This document shows, piece by piece, positions 19,986-27,979 of a stretch of 64,000 nt of DNA (positions are counted from its first letter, which is position 1; each line of letters begins with the position of its first letter). This stretch comes from Allosediminivita pacifica (GTDB taxonomy: Bacteria > Pseudomonadota > Alphaproteobacteria > Rhodobacterales > Rhodobacteraceae). The position numbers and the translations under genes are program-made. The notes beneath the pieces were generated by a model. The model saw nothing but the letters and a program-made list of their open reading frames with translations, made no database searches and was not told the origin of the DNA. The stretch lies in the NCBI RefSeq assembly GCF_003054175.1, contig NZ_QBKN01000006.1, forward strand, positions 124,001-188,000, in the 5' to 3' direction.

Positions 19986-21015
19986 AGCGGATCCGCGGGT
20001 CGAGCAGGCCGTAGAGCACGTCTGCGATGAGATTGAAGAGCACGATCAGCACGGCAAAGATGAAGGTCAGCGTCATCACCATGGGCAGGTCGTTCGCGAA
20101 GAGCGCCGTGATGAGAAGCTGGCCGATGCCGTTCACCTTGAACACGTTCTCGGTGATGATCGCGCCGCCGAAGATCGCCGGAAGCCCCAGCGCGATGACC
20201 GTGACAACCGGGATCATCGAGTTGCGCAGCACGTGCACCAGAACCACGATCTTCTCCGACAGGCCCTTGGCGCGCGCGGTGCGCACGTAGTCCTGGTTGA
20301 GGTTGTCGAGCATCGAGGCGCGCATGTAGCGCGACAGCTGGGCGGTGATCTGAAGCGCCAGCACCATGACCGGCATGATCATCTGCTGCAGCTGCACCTT
20401 GAAGCTTTCCCAGTCGTTCACGACGTGGGTCGTGTCGTAGATCGAGGGCAGCCACCCCATCTGGACCGAGAAGATCACAATGAGCAGCGGGCCCGTGAAG
20501 AACGGCGGGATCGAGAAGCCGATCATCGTCACGAAGGTACCCGCCTGGTCGAACACCGAATACTGGCGGTAGGCCGAGTAGATGCCGATGGGCAGGGCGA
20601 TCAGGATCGCGACGATGTAGGCGATGCCCACCACCATGAGCGTCTGCGGAATCCGCTGAAGGATGATGTCCATCACCGGCGAGCGGGTCTGCCACGAGAT
20701 CACGCGGAGTTCGCCGTTGTAGAGGTTGGTGTCGGGCAGCCAGCCGAACAGGAAGGTGTCGTTGGTCAGCCAGTCGATCATCACCTGTGGCTCGAGCCAC
20801 AGGACCTGGACCAGCCATTTCCAGTACTGCACGAGCGGCGGCTCTCCGAGCCCCAGCGCCTCGCGCATCTTCTGTTTCACTTCCGGCGGAACGGTGAGGG
20901 GGACCTGCGCCATGGGATCGCCCGGGGCGAGCTGGAGCAGCATGAAGATGACGAAACTGATGAACAGTAGCGTCGGAATAGACAGGATCAGACGTCGCGT
21001 CGCGTAGGTCAGCAT
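19978..21015 (-). CDS. Peptide/nickel-type ABC transporter permease (DppB/OppB family)
   Basis: 345 residues with the standard OppB start MLTYATRRLILSIPTLLFISFVIFMLLQLAPGDP, six predicted helices and an EAA loop DYVRTARAKGLSEKIVVLVH. The ending LLDPRIRYD is also typical. A long insertion (about 75-125, with LVQVLWLEPQVMIDWL) lies between helices 1 and 2, as in permeases for larger substrates. It is transcribed after the binding-protein gene, from which it is separated by a strong hairpin, and overlaps the next permease by 8 bp. Confidence 0.93.
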   Translation of the reverse strand: MLTYATRRLILSIPTLLFISFVIFMLLQLAPGDPMAQVPLTVPPEVKQKMREALGLGEPPLVQYWKWLVQVLWLEPQVMIDWLTNDTFLFGWLPDTNLYNGELRVISWQTRSPVMDIILQRIPQTLMVVGIAYIVAILIALPIGIYSAYRQYSVFDQAGTFVTMIGFSIPPFFTGPLLIVIFSVQMGWLPSIYDTTHVVNDWESFKVQLQQMIMPVMVLALQITAQLSRYMRASMLDNLNQDYVRTARAKGLSEKIVVLVHVLRNSMIPVVTVIALGLPAIFGGAIITENVFKVNGIGQLLITALFANDLPMVMTLTFIFAVLIVLFNLIADVLYGLLDPRIRYD

Positions 21016-21054
21016 CGGCGCCTCGTGTCAGAGATTTGGTGAGTGTGAGGAAGA

Positions 21055-21082
21055 ACAGGGCGGGGGATCAACCCCGCCCTGT
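21055..21082 (-). terminator. Intercistronic hairpin between binding protein and permeases
   Basis: ACAGGGCGGGG, six-base loop, CCCCGCCCTGT: a perfect 11-bp stem midway in the 113-bp gap between the binding-protein stop and the OppB-type start. There is no T-run, so it is better read as a partial terminator or 3' stabiliser that gives the binding protein more transcript than the permeases. Confidence 0.7.
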
Positions 21083-21128
21083 CTATGGTCCGGTCTAAAG
21101 CAGGGTCATCGCCCCGCCTGCCCGGGTT

Positions 21129-22832
21129 TTACTCTTCCATGCGGTACCAGTCGGCGGCGTTCCACAGTTCGCTGTCCCACACGTTCAGGACGACGCCGCC
21201 CAGGGTGTTGGACTTCGCGGACAGGCGGCCGCGGTGCACGAGCGGGATCATCGCGCCGTTGCCGACCGCCATGTCGTTGAGCTCACGGCCGATACGGGCG
21301 CGCTCTTCCATGCCGGCGGTTTCGGTCAGCGTCTGGTAGAGTTCCTCGTACTCTTCCATGCAGAAGCGCGAGATGTTCTCGCCCTGCCACTGCGTCTCGG
21401 GGCGCGGGGCCTTGTCGCAGAGCATGTTACCCAGGTAGGGCTGCGGATCGGTGCCGTTGAAGGTGTTGGCGTACATCTCGACGTCGGCATAGAACTTCTG
21501 GAAGGTGTCCGGGCTGCCCGGGTCACCGCCGAAGAAGACCGAGCTGTCGACGTTGCGCAGTTCGACTTCCATGCCGATCTGCTCCCACCAGTCCTTGATC
21601 AACGCCTGGAAGTCCTGACGCACGGCGTTGGTCGAGCTCTGGTAGAGGATCGAAAGCGGAACGCCGTCCTTCTCGCGAACGCCGTCGCCGTCGGTGTCGA
21701 CGATGCCGGCCTCGTCAAGCATCGCATTGGCGCCTTCGATGTCCTGCGTGGAGCAGTCGAAGGTATCGGAGTTGAAGGCCTCGGGGGCGGGCACCCAGTT
21801 GCAGCCGACCTTGCCGGCCTGGCCGTAGCCGATCTCGACCAGAAGCGGACGGTCGATGGCCAGGGACATGGCCTCGTAGACGGCCGGGTCCTGCAGGAAG
21901 GGGTGCGGACGGATCACCGACCGCTCGTCGGGGCCGAGGTTCGGATCGGGGTTGGTGTGGTTGAGCATGATGCGCTCGAGCAGCGGACCGAAGCCCGCGA
22001 TCGGGGTGCCCATGCCGCCTTCTTCCATGTCGGCGATCACGTCGGGCGCGAGCTGAAGGTTCCAGGCGTAGTCGAACTCGCCCGTTTCCATCACGGCACG
22101 GCCCGCGGCCGCAGCATCGCCGCCACCCTTGAAGTTCACGGTCGCAAAGGCCGGCTTCTCGGGATCGCGGTAGTTTTCGTTGGCCGACAGGCTGATCACG
22201 TCGTTCGGCTTGAATTCGTCGACCACGAAGGGGCCGGTGCCGATCGGGTAGAAGTTCTGGTCGGTACAGGTCGACGCGGCGGCGCCGAGGCAGTCCTGGA
22301 ACTGAGCCTTCTGGATGACCGGGCTCTCACCACCCACGAAGGGACCGTAGGGGTTCGGCGTGGCGCTGGAATAGTTGACAGTCACCGTGGTCTCGTCCGG
22401 CGTGTCGATGCTTTCGATGCCGTTGAATTTCGTCAGCTGCGCGCAGCCGCCTTCGGGGTGCGAGCAGTACTCGTAGGTGAACTTCACGTCCTCGGAGGTG
22501 AAGGGCGTGCCGTCCGACCATGTCAGGCCCGGCGTGATGTTCCATGTGATCGAGGTCAGGTCCTCGCTCACGCCGCCGTTCTCGACGGTCGGGATCTCTT
22601 CGACCAGCCAGGGCACCAGCTCGCCGTTCTCGTCGTAGCGGGCCAGCGGCTCGATCACCAGCGAAGCGGCCTCGACGTCCTTGGTGCCCCCCGAGAGGAA
22701 GGGGTTCATGATCGACGGCGCCTGCCAGTAGATGATGCGCACCTCGCCGTCCGAGCCGCGCTCCGCGAATGCGGCGGCAGGCGCGACTGCCGCGGCTGCA
22801 ACAGCGCCGAGCAAAAGCGTTTTCAGCTTCAT
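21129..22832 (-). CDS. Peptide-type ABC transporter substrate-binding protein (SBP family 5)
   Basis: 567 residues with a Sec signal peptide (MKLKTLLLGAVAAAAVAPAAAFA). The mature protein starts ERGSDGEVRIIYWQAPSIMNPFLSGG, typical of family 5 binding proteins, and contains the TWNITPGLTWSDGTPFTSEDVKFTYEY signature region. The ATG at 22832 has AGGAGA nine bases upstream; a longer frame to 22976 is not supported. It heads the - strand transporter operon and is divergent from the ATPase gene. A ligand cannot be read from sequence; peptides or acylated amino acids are suggested by the hydrolases across the divergent promoter. Confidence 0.93.
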   Translation of the reverse strand: MKLKTLLLGAVAAAAVAPAAAFAERGSDGEVRIIYWQAPSIMNPFLSGGTKDVEAASLVIEPLARYDENGELVPWLVEEIPTVENGGVSEDLTSITWNITPGLTWSDGTPFTSEDVKFTYEYCSHPEGGCAQLTKFNGIESIDTPDETTVTVNYSSATPNPYGPFVGGESPVIQKAQFQDCLGAAASTCTDQNFYPIGTGPFVVDEFKPNDVISLSANENYRDPEKPAFATVNFKGGGDAAAAGRAVMETGEFDYAWNLQLAPDVIADMEEGGMGTPIAGFGPLLERIMLNHTNPDPNLGPDERSVIRPHPFLQDPAVYEAMSLAIDRPLLVEIGYGQAGKVGCNWVPAPEAFNSDTFDCSTQDIEGANAMLDEAGIVDTDGDGVREKDGVPLSILYQSSTNAVRQDFQALIKDWWEQIGMEVELRNVDSSVFFGGDPGSPDTFQKFYADVEMYANTFNGTDPQPYLGNMLCDKAPRPETQWQGENISRFCMEEYEELYQTLTETAGMEERARIGRELNDMAVGNGAMIPLVHRGRLSAKSNTLGGVVLNVWDSELWNAADWYRMEE

Positions 22833-23032
22833 ACTTCTCTCCTTGTTGGACCGGGACCTTTGCCCCGATTTGATTGTGGCGGGCGTTTTGGGGCGTTCCG
22901 GGCTTGCCTGCCCGACCCCTCTGAAGGTGCCTGGACGAGCTGCCGAAAAATTGCCCATTCCCCGCTCTGGCGTCATCGAAACAGCTTCCTGTCAAAATGC
23001 AAGCTTTGCCTTTGCGTCATCAGCGCGAAGGT

Positions 23033-23064
23033 TTGACAGCAGTGAAACGCTGCCCGTAGCGTTT
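23033..23064 (+). promoter_or_regulatory. Promoter with overlapping inverted repeat for the ATPase-hydrolase operon
   Basis: A consensus -35 TTGACA (23033-23038) is followed after 18 bases by TAGCGT (23057-23062), a weak -10. A perfect inverted repeat AAACGCT, six bases, AGCGTTT (23045-23064) fills the spacer and the -10, the classical position for a repressor. The AGGAG of the first gene follows at 23078. Confidence 0.5.
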
Positions 23065-23090
23065 GCAGGCAGACACCAGGAGTGCCCGGA

Positions 23091-24911
23091 ATGCTCGACC
23101 ACCCGATCGCCCGTATCGAACAACTACGGGTCCAATTCCAAACGAAACATGGCCTTGTCACGGGCGTCGAGGACGTGAGTTTCGACATCAACCCGGGCGA
23201 AACGGTGTGCGTCGTGGGGGAATCCGGGTCGGGCAAGTCGGTCAGCTCGCTCGCGCTTATGCGCCTGATCGAGTTCGGTGGCGGCGAGATCGCCAACGGG
23301 CGCCTCATTTTTGATCGCCGCGACGGCGAGGACGTCGATCTGGCCAAGGCCGACCAGGATCTGATGCGCACGATCCGCGGCAACGAGATCGGCATGATCT
23401 TCCAAGAGCCGATGACCGCGCTGAACCCGGTCTTCACCGTCGGCCGCCAGCTGACCGAAGGCCTGCGCGTGCACCATGGTCTGTCGCGCAAGGCCGCCGA
23501 GGCCGAGGCGCTGGACCTTCTCAAGCAGGTCCGCATCCCCGAACCGGAGCGCCGTCTCGTCCAGTACCCGCACGAGCTTTCAGGCGGGATGCGACAGCGT
23601 GTGGTGATCGCTATGGCGCTGGCCTGCAAGCCGCGGCTTCTGATCGCCGACGAACCAACCACCGCGCTCGACGTGACCATCCAGGCCGAGATCCTCGCCC
23701 TGATGGACCGTCTCAAGCGCGAGACGGGCACAGCCGTCATGTTCATCACCCACGACATGGCGGTCGTGGCGCAGATGGCCGACCGCGTGGTCGTGATGTT
23801 CCGCGGCAACAAGGTCGAGGAAGGCCCGGTCGAACAGATCTTCGAGGCGCCGCAGCACGCCTACACTCAGGCGCTGCTGGCCGCCGTGCCCAAGCTGGGC
23901 GAAATGCGCGGCAAGAGCTTGCCTGAGCCGATGAAGCTTTTCGGGCGCACCGACCAGAAGATCGAGCCGATCCCCGGCCAGGACAAGGTGCTGCTGACCG
24001 TCGACAACCTGACGACGCGATTCCCGGTGCGGGGCGGGTTGTTCCGGCGCCACATCGCCAACGTGCACGCTGTCGAGGATGTTTCGTTCAAGCTTAACCG
24101 TGGCCAAACGCTCAGCCTCGTGGGCGAATCCGGCTGCGGCAAGTCCTCGGCGGGCCGCTCTCTGCTGCGTCTGGTCGAGCCGACCTCGGGGCATGTGGAC
24201 CTCGACGGGACCAACATCACCGGGCTGGGGCCGAACTCGCTGCGCGACGCGCGGCGCGACATGCAGATGATCTTCCAGGACCCCTTCGCCAGCCTCAATC
24301 CGCAGATGCAGCTGGCCGAACAGGTGGCCGAGCCGATCCGAAACTACGGGACCGCGAAGGGCAGCGAGATCATGGACCGCGTGGGCGGCCTGTTCGACCG
24401 GGTCGAACTGCCGCGCAGCTTCATGCGCCGATTCCCGCACGAGCTGTCGGGCGGCCAGCGCCAGCGGATTGCCATCGCGCGGGCGCTCGCGCTCAACCCC
24501 AAGCTCATCGTCGCGGACGAGGCGGTCAGCGCGCTCGACGTGTCGGTGCAGGCGCAGGTGATCAACCTGATGATGGAGCTTCAGGCCGAACTGGGCCTCT
24601 CCTACGTCTTCATCAGCCATGACATGGCCGTGGTGGAACGCGTGAGCCACAACGTCGGCGTCATGTACCTTGGCCGGATCGTCGAACTCGGCCCCCGCGC
24701 CGCCGTCTTCGAGGACCCGCAGCACCCCTATACCAAGGCGCTGATGAAGGCCGTACCCATCGCCGATCCGCGCCGCCGCAAGTCCGAGAAGGACCTCAAC
24801 TTCAAGCCGATCCCGTCGCCGATCCATCCGGTCGACTACGAGCCGGCCCCTTCGGAATATGACGAGGTCACGCCGGGGCACTTCGTCCTGACCACGGACA
24901 GCGGCTATTGA
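23091..24911 (+). CDS. Fused double ATP-binding subunit of a peptide-type ABC transporter (DppD-DppF fusion)
   Basis: 606 residues carrying two complete nucleotide-binding domains. The first has Walker A GESGSGKS and signature LSGGMRQR, with an oligopeptide-type C-terminal extension around residue 260. The second has Walker A GESGCGKS and LSGGQRQR, with the Walker B region LIVADEAVSALDVS. It should pair with the two permeases encoded divergently. The ATG at 23091 has AGGAG with eight-base spacing; a GTG at 23082 would overlap that site. It is the first gene of a long same-strand run of hydrolases. Confidence 0.95.
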   Translation: MLDHPIARIEQLRVQFQTKHGLVTGVEDVSFDINPGETVCVVGESGSGKSVSSLALMRLIEFGGGEIANGRLIFDRRDGEDVDLAKADQDLMRTIRGNEIGMIFQEPMTALNPVFTVGRQLTEGLRVHHGLSRKAAEAEALDLLKQVRIPEPERRLVQYPHELSGGMRQRVVIAMALACKPRLLIADEPTTALDVTIQAEILALMDRLKRETGTAVMFITHDMAVVAQMADRVVVMFRGNKVEEGPVEQIFEAPQHAYTQALLAAVPKLGEMRGKSLPEPMKLFGRTDQKIEPIPGQDKVLLTVDNLTTRFPVRGGLFRRHIANVHAVEDVSFKLNRGQTLSLVGESGCGKSSAGRSLLRLVEPTSGHVDLDGTNITGLGPNSLRDARRDMQMIFQDPFASLNPQMQLAEQVAEPIRNYGTAKGSEIMDRVGGLFDRVELPRSFMRRFPHELSGGQRQRIAIARALALNPKLIVADEAVSALDVSVQAQVINLMMELQAELGLSYVFISHDMAVVERVSHNVGVMYLGRIVELGPRAAVFEDPQHPYTKALMKAVPIADPRRRKSEKDLNFKPIPSPIHPVDYEPAPSEYDEVTPGHFVLTTDSGY

Positions 24912-24935
24912 ACGATCAGGCCAGGGTAGACTGAC

Positions 24936-25856
24936 ATGATCATGAGACGGCTCGTGGTCGGGCTGGCGGGCACGGTCGCCGTGATCGCCATTGTCATCCC
25001 CGGCATCCAGGTCTGGCTGACGGATTTCGGCAAGCTCCCGGATCCGCCGGCCAATACGCTTCGCGTGGCAAGCTACAATGTACACTACATCCGTGCGGGC
25101 GAGGAAGACGGGCCGTGGTCGCTGGCGGACTGGGAGGCGCGCAAGACCTCGCTCGATGCAGCGGTCAAGGCCACGGGGGCCGATCTTATCGCCTTCCAGG
25201 AAATGGAGAGCTTTACCCGTGGCAGCGATGGGTCACTGAACCTCGCGCGTGATTACCTCTCGCGCGAGAACCCGGATTACGCACTGGCGGCGACGGGCGA
25301 CTGGCGCGAGTTTCCCAGCACCCAGCCGATCTTCTTCCGCCCCGATGTGCTGGAACTGCGGGATGAGGGCTGGTTCTTCTTCTCTGATACGCCGGACCGC
25401 ATCTACTCTCCCACCTTCAACGGATCGTGGCCTGCCTTTGCCAGTTGGGCAGAGTTCGCGCCGCTGGGCGGGGGCGCGCCCTTTCGCGTCGTGAACGTGC
25501 ATTTCGATTCCCGGAGCGGCACGAACCGCCGCCTGTCGGCAGAACTCGTCGCCGAGAGGTTGGAGCCGGTCATCTCGGCGGGAACGCCGGTCATCCTGCT
25601 GGGCGACCTGAATACCTTTGGACCGACCCGCCCGATGCGTGTCCTTCAGGACGTTGGGTTGCGGTTTCCGGGCGTGCCCGGCGCGACGTTCCACATGGAC
25701 CTCGGGCTGCACATGCTGCCCGCGATCGACCGCGTTGCCGTCACCGAGGGCATCGCCATCGAAGGCGGGCCGCATGTTCTGCAGGACAGTTTCGCGGGCG
25801 ACTGGGGATCGGATCACCACCCTTTGATCGCCGATCTGCTGATGTCCGCGGACTAG
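24936..25856 (+). CDS. Endonuclease/exonuclease/phosphatase (EEP) family protein with N-terminal membrane anchor
   Basis: 306 residues. One hydrophobic segment (about 5-25) acts as signal or anchor; the rest is an EEP fold. Core motifs are LRVASYNVHYIR, DLIAFQEMES (metal-binding Glu), VILLGDLNTFGP and GSDHHPLIADL (catalytic Asp-His). EEP proteins cleave phosphodiesters in nucleic acids, phospholipids or inositol phosphates; an exported position argues for an extracytoplasmic substrate such as a phospholipid or DNA. It begins 24 bases after the ATPase gene and probably shares its transcript. Confidence 0.85.
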   Translation: MIMRRLVVGLAGTVAVIAIVIPGIQVWLTDFGKLPDPPANTLRVASYNVHYIRAGEEDGPWSLADWEARKTSLDAAVKATGADLIAFQEMESFTRGSDGSLNLARDYLSRENPDYALAATGDWREFPSTQPIFFRPDVLELRDEGWFFFSDTPDRIYSPTFNGSWPAFASWAEFAPLGGGAPFRVVNVHFDSRSGTNRRLSAELVAERLEPVISAGTPVILLGDLNTFGPTRPMRVLQDVGLRFPGVPGATFHMDLGLHMLPAIDRVAVTEGIAIEGGPHVLQDSFAGDWGSDHHPLIADLLMSAD

Positions 25857-25915
25857 GCGGAACGACTTCCTTCCCGCTCGGCGTTGGTCCGGCAAGAGCG
25901 AAGGAAGGATATCCC

Positions 25916-26677
25916 ATGCGTTTCGACAGCAAGACAGTGATCGTCACCGGCGCGGCCTCGGGCATCGGTGCGGCAACCGCCCGCCGTTTTGCCGAGGAGG
26001 GTGCGAACCTCGTGATCGTCGACATGGACGAGACCGATCTCGACCGGGTGGCCGACGATCTGCCCCCGGGCCGGGTGCGCAGTATCTGTGGCGACACATC
26101 GGGCAAGGCGGTCATGGAAGAGGCCGTGCAAAAGGCGACGGACGTCTTCGGCGGCGTGGACGTCGTGGTGCCAAACGCAGGGTACGCCACGACGGGGACG
26201 ATCTCGGATGTGACCTCGGACCAATTCCGCGACCAGATCCACAACAACGTCGACAGCACCTTCAACGCGATGAAGGCTGCGTGGCCCGCACTGAAGTTGT
26301 CGCGCGGCTGCGTCGTCGCCACGTCGTCGGTTTCCGGAGAGCGCGGCGATTTCGGGGGCTACGCCTACAACGCCTCGAAGGGCGCGGTCAGCAACATGGT
26401 GCGCGCCGCTGCTCTGGATTTCGGAGATCACGGCATCCGCGTGAATGCCGTGGCGCCCGGGTTTACGCATACGGGAATGACCGCCCCGATGGAAGATGAC
26501 GCGGAATTTCTGGACTCCATGAAATCGCGTATTCCCATGGGGCGCGGCGGAAATCCCGAGGAGATCGCGGCGGTCATCGTGTTCCTCGCCTCGGGTGATG
26601 CAAGTTTCATCAACGGGGCGGTCCTGCCGGTGGATGGAGGCGTTTCCGCCTCTAACGGGCAGCCGCCGCTGGCCTGA
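25916..26677 (+). CDS. Short-chain dehydrogenase/reductase (SDR family)
   Basis: 253 residues, classical SDR. The nucleotide-binding TGAASGIG lies near residues 11-18, NAG appears as VPNAGYA, and the catalytic Tyr-Lys pair is in YAYNASKG with the preceding serines in ATSSVSGERG. The PGFTHTGMT substrate loop and the C-terminal GAVLPVDGGVSASNGQ are typical. Asp-rich DMDETD after the second strand suggests NAD(H) preference. The ATG at 25916 has AAGGAAGGA upstream; longer frames begin inside the EEP gene. Substrate unknown; the context suggests oxidation of a side chain released by the neighbouring hydrolases. Confidence 0.92.
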   Translation: MRFDSKTVIVTGAASGIGAATARRFAEEGANLVIVDMDETDLDRVADDLPPGRVRSICGDTSGKAVMEEAVQKATDVFGGVDVVVPNAGYATTGTISDVTSDQFRDQIHNNVDSTFNAMKAAWPALKLSRGCVVATSSVSGERGDFGGYAYNASKGAVSNMVRAAALDFGDHGIRVNAVAPGFTHTGMTAPMEDDAEFLDSMKSRIPMGRGGNPEEIAAVIVFLASGDASFINGAVLPVDGGVSASNGQPPLA

Positions 26678-26740
26678 CCCTCTGGCGGTCTGACCCCAGA
26701 GAACGCTAAGACGGGCGGGCACGCACCCGAAAGGAACCCG

Positions 26741-27907
26741 ATGCCCGCCCGCCTCACGCCCCGCGAAATCCTCGAACATCTTGTCGCGTTTCCGACCGTC
26801 AGCCATGACACCAACATGCCGCTCATCGACTGGGTGCAGGACTACCTCGCCTCTCACGGGATCGAGGCCACGAAACATATCAAGCCGGACGAGCCGGAGA
26901 AGGCGGGCCTCTTCTCGCACGTAGGTCCGCAGATCGAAGGCGGGCTGGTCCTGTCAGGCCATACCGATGTGGTACCCACGGAGGGACAGGACTGGTCGAG
27001 CGATCCATGGGTTCTGACCGAGCGCGACGGAAAGCTCTTCGGGCGCGGCGCGACCGACATGAAGGCTTTTGACGCGCTGGCCATCTGGGCGCTGGTCGAG
27101 GCGTATCACGCGGGTATCACGCGCCCCCTGCAGCTTGCCCTGACCTATGACGAGGAGATTGGCTGCACCGGCGCCGCACCGCTGATCGAAGCCATGTCGG
27201 GGCTTCCAAGAGCGTCGGACGTGATCGTGGGCGAGCCCACGATGATGAAGGCGGTCACGGGCCACAAGGGCGGCGTGACCTCGTGGATCCATGTGCATGG
27301 CTTCGAGGTGCACAGCTCGATCCTGCATACCGGCGTCAGCGCGATCATGTGGGGCGCCAAGCTCATCGACTGGACCAACGACGTGAACGCCGCGCAGGCC
27401 GCGATCGAAACCGCTGGCATGGCCGCGCTTTTCGAACCGCCCTACACCAATGTCCACGTGGGCCAGATCAAGGGCGGCACCGCGCACAACATCACCGCCA
27501 AGGACTGCGAGTTCGGGCTGGGTTTCCGCGTCGTGCCCGGCGAAAGCCTCGACCACTGGCGCGCCGCTCTGCAGGGAAAGGTCGACGAGATTACCGCGCA
27601 GATGCAGCAGGTGCGCCCTGAGGCCTGGATCGAGGTGACCGAGCTTTTCGCCTTGCCGCCCTTCGCCCCGGTCGACAACAACGGGGCCGAGGCGCTGGTC
27701 CGGCAGCTGACCGGCGACAACAGCGACAACTTCGTGAGCTACGGCAGCGAGGCAAGCCATTTCCAGGCGGCGGGCTACAACGCGGTGGTCTGCGGGCCGG
27801 GCAACATCGGCGTCGCCCACCAGCCCGACGAATACATCACCACGGCCCAATTCGCCGAGGGCGAGGCCTTCATGAAACGCCTTGTCGCGAAGCTCGCGGA
27901 TGGCTGA
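26741..27907 (+). CDS. argE: Acetylornithine deacetylase-type M20 peptidase (ArgE)
   Basis: 388 residues. It is a two-metal M20 hydrolase: metal-binding HTDVVPTEGQDW, GRGATDMKAF, catalytic TYDEEIGCTGA and VGEPTMMKAVTGHKGG. The length and motifs match ArgE, which hydrolyses N2-acetylornithine, but similar enzymes deacylate other N-acyl amino acids or formylglutamate. In this gene neighbourhood (peptide transporter, hippurate-type amidohydrolase, amino-acid oxidase) a catabolic role is at least as likely as arginine synthesis. The catalytic domain is interrupted by the usual dimerisation domain (about residues 180-290). Confidence 0.9.
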   Translation: MPARLTPREILEHLVAFPTVSHDTNMPLIDWVQDYLASHGIEATKHIKPDEPEKAGLFSHVGPQIEGGLVLSGHTDVVPTEGQDWSSDPWVLTERDGKLFGRGATDMKAFDALAIWALVEAYHAGITRPLQLALTYDEEIGCTGAAPLIEAMSGLPRASDVIVGEPTMMKAVTGHKGGVTSWIHVHGFEVHSSILHTGVSAIMWGAKLIDWTNDVNAAQAAIETAGMAALFEPPYTNVHVGQIKGGTAHNITAKDCEFGLGFRVVPGESLDHWRAALQGKVDEITAQMQQVRPEAWIEVTELFALPPFAPVDNNGAEALVRQLTGDNSDNFVSYGSEASHFQAAGYNAVVCGPGNIGVAHQPDEYITTAQFAEGEAFMKRLVAKLADG

Positions 27908-27914
27908 AAGATGC

Positions 27915-27937
27915 TTCTTGCCAATACTTTGCAAGAA
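27915..27937. promoter_or_regulatory. Inverted repeat before the FAD oxidoreductase gene
   Basis: TTCTTGC, nine bases, GCAAGAA: perfect 7-bp arms starting eight bases after the argE stop and ending 43 bases before the next ATG. The core TTGC-N9-GCAA resembles LysR-type boxes. It is not followed by a T-run, so it is not an intrinsic terminator on the + strand. Confidence 0.45.
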
Positions 27938-27979
27938 AAACAGTAATGCGCCCTTTTGGGCGGCGCCGGGAGATCTGAA

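Noticed and set aside
22832-22976. A longer N-terminus for the peptide-binding protein.
   Set aside because: The extension lacks a ribosome site and would bury the signal peptide; the ATG at 22832 has AGGAGA at good spacing.
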